64,000 bases of DNA, taken from contig CALLUD010000021.1 of the NCBI GenBank assembly GCA_938011325.1, forward strand, positions 1 to 64,000, read 5' to 3'. Below the pieces are notes generated by a model. The model had not been told where the DNA came from. It ran no database searches and saw only the letters and a program-made list of their open reading frames with translations. The stretch comes from an uncultured Spartobacteria bacterium. Its GTDB lineage: Bacteria > Verrucomicrobiota > Verrucomicrobiia > Chthoniobacterales > JAATET01. Position numbers and translations under genes: made by a program. Below, one piece after another: positions 63,242 to 64,000 of this stretch; the stretch's first letter is position 1; each line of letters begins with the position of its first letter.

Positions 63242-64000
63242 ATGGCTCAAGTCACCCCCGGCTGGCAGTTTGCCAGCGATAACGCGTCGGGAATCTGCCC
63301 CGAGGCATGGCAGGCTCTCGAGGCTGCGAATGCAGGCTGTCTCCCCTCCTATGGCGATGATGAATGGACCGCCCGCGCCTCGGAACTTCTTCGCGAGCTT
63401 TTCGAAACCGACTGCGAGGTCTTTTTTGTTTTCAACGGCACCGCCGCCAACTCCCTCGCCCTCGCCTCCTGCTGCCAGAGTTATCACAGCATTCTCTGCC
63501 ATGAGCTGGCCCACGTGGAGACCGACGAGTGCGGCGCGCCGGAGTTCTTTTCAAACGGCACGAAGGTCCTGCTGCTCCCCGGGGAGCAGGGGCGGATCGA
63601 CCCGGCCGCAATCACGAGAACCGTCCAGCGGCGGACCGACATCCATTTTCCAAAGCCGCGCGCAGTCAGCATTACCCAGGCAACGGAGGTCGGCACGGTC
63701 TATTCCCCGGCTCACCTCGAAGAGATTTCCCGCATCGCCAAGACGCACTCGCTGAAGCTCCACATGGATGGCGCGCGTTTTGCGAATGCCGTCGCGAGCC
63801 TCGGCGTCCGTCCGAAGGAAATCACATGGCAGGTGGGCGTGGACGTGCTGTGCTTCGGTGGCTCGAAGAATGGTCTTCCGCTCGGCGAGACGGTGGTCTT
63901 CTTCAATCACGAACTTGCGCGGGAGTTTGAGTTTCGCTGCAAGCAATCCGGCCAGCTCGCGTCGAAGATGCGGTTTCTCAGCGCGCCGTGGGTGGGTGTC
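63242..64000 (+). CDS. Low-specificity L-threonine aldolase, partial (3' end outside window)
   Basis: PLP-dependent enzyme that cleaves threonine or allo-threonine to glycine and acetaldehyde. The visible 253 residues carry the fold-type I core: FASDNASGICPEAWQAL, CHELAHVETDECGAPEFF, LKLHMDGARFANAVA (Asp binding PLP) and CFGGSKNGLPLGE with the PLP-binding Lys. About 100 more residues are expected beyond the right edge. ATG 63242 starts near GAG sequences suitable as a ribosome binding site. Confidence 0.9.
   Translation, partial: MAQVTPGWQFASDNASGICPEAWQALEAANAGCLPSYGDDEWTARASELLRELFETDCEVFFVFNGTAANSLALASCCQSYHSILCHELAHVETDECGAPEFFSNGTKVLLLPGEQGRIDPAAITRTVQRRTDIHFPKPRAVSITQATEVGTVYSPAHLEEISRIAKTHSLKLHMDGARFANAVASLGVRPKEITWQVGVDVLCFGGSKNGLPLGETVVFFNHELAREFEFRCKQSGQLASKMRFLSAPWVGV

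Overview
The window is about 62% GC bacterial chromosome and most likely comes from a Verrucomicrobiota member, perhaps of the Spartobacteria/Chthoniobacterales side. The evidence is indirect: several PEP-CTERM sorted surface proteins, a pseudopilin with an H-X9-DG motif, an SHD1-thioredoxin protein, GH92 and GH18 glycosidases, a Gram-negative envelope (OprB-like porin, LolA-like protein, lipoproteins) and a ribosomal operon lacking some usual members. No rRNA, tRNA, CRISPR array, insertion sequence or prophage was recognised. No gene-free stretch exceeds about 270 bases.

Layout. 1-5 kb (minus): an FG-GAP repeat protein running off the left edge through a Thr-Pro linker, nuoG, and a GT87-like membrane protein. 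5-15.9 kb (plus, with one small minus gene): an OprB-like porin, a DUF4405-like protein, the complete high-affinity phosphate operon pstSCAB-phoU, a lipoprotein, and a LolA-like carrier paired with an MMPL/RND exporter. 16-34 kb (minus): one very long ribosomal block, rpsL-rpsG-fusA-rpsJ-rplCDWB-rpsS-[exported coiled-coil protein]-rplV-rpsC-rplP-rpmC-rpsQ-rplNXE-rpsH-rplFR-rpsE-rplO-secY-adk-map-infA-rpmJ-rpsMKD. It ends at a strong terminator shared with the MMPL gene. 34-39 kb (minus): heme uptake operon hmuSTUV followed by an AraC-type regulator. 39-44 kb: a PEP-CTERM/autotransporter-repeat protein, an H-X9-DG pseudopilin and two further PEP-CTERM proteins. 44-48 kb (minus): a divergent HemS-like protein, xseA, pssA and psd. 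48-55.4 kb (plus): a Tat-exported M15/DUF882-type peptidase, a GH92 glycosidase, htpG, a GH18 PEP-CTERM protein, an SHD1-thioredoxin protein and an OsmC-like protein. 55.5-60.8 kb: nuoF, nuoE and nuoD (minus), interrupted by two small plus-strand genes, with a type II NADH dehydrogenase divergent from nuoD. 60.8-64 kb: a second PEP-CTERM repeat protein and a threonine aldolase that runs off the right edge.

How it works together. The ribosomal block with secY, adk, map and infA is core growth machinery. The pst and hmu operons take up phosphate and heme iron. pssA and psd make phosphatidylethanolamine. Complex I genes are scattered, and nuoD faces ndh across a near-perfect match to the Rex operator (59405-59422), which suggests NADH/NAD+-sensing control of the two kinds of NADH dehydrogenase. 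Other notable signals are a candidate attenuator in the str-operon leader, an exported protein gene embedded in the S10 operon, a cryptic HemS-family paralogue, a three-way-junction-like inverted-repeat element upstream of nuoE, and a nested palindrome upstream of pstS.
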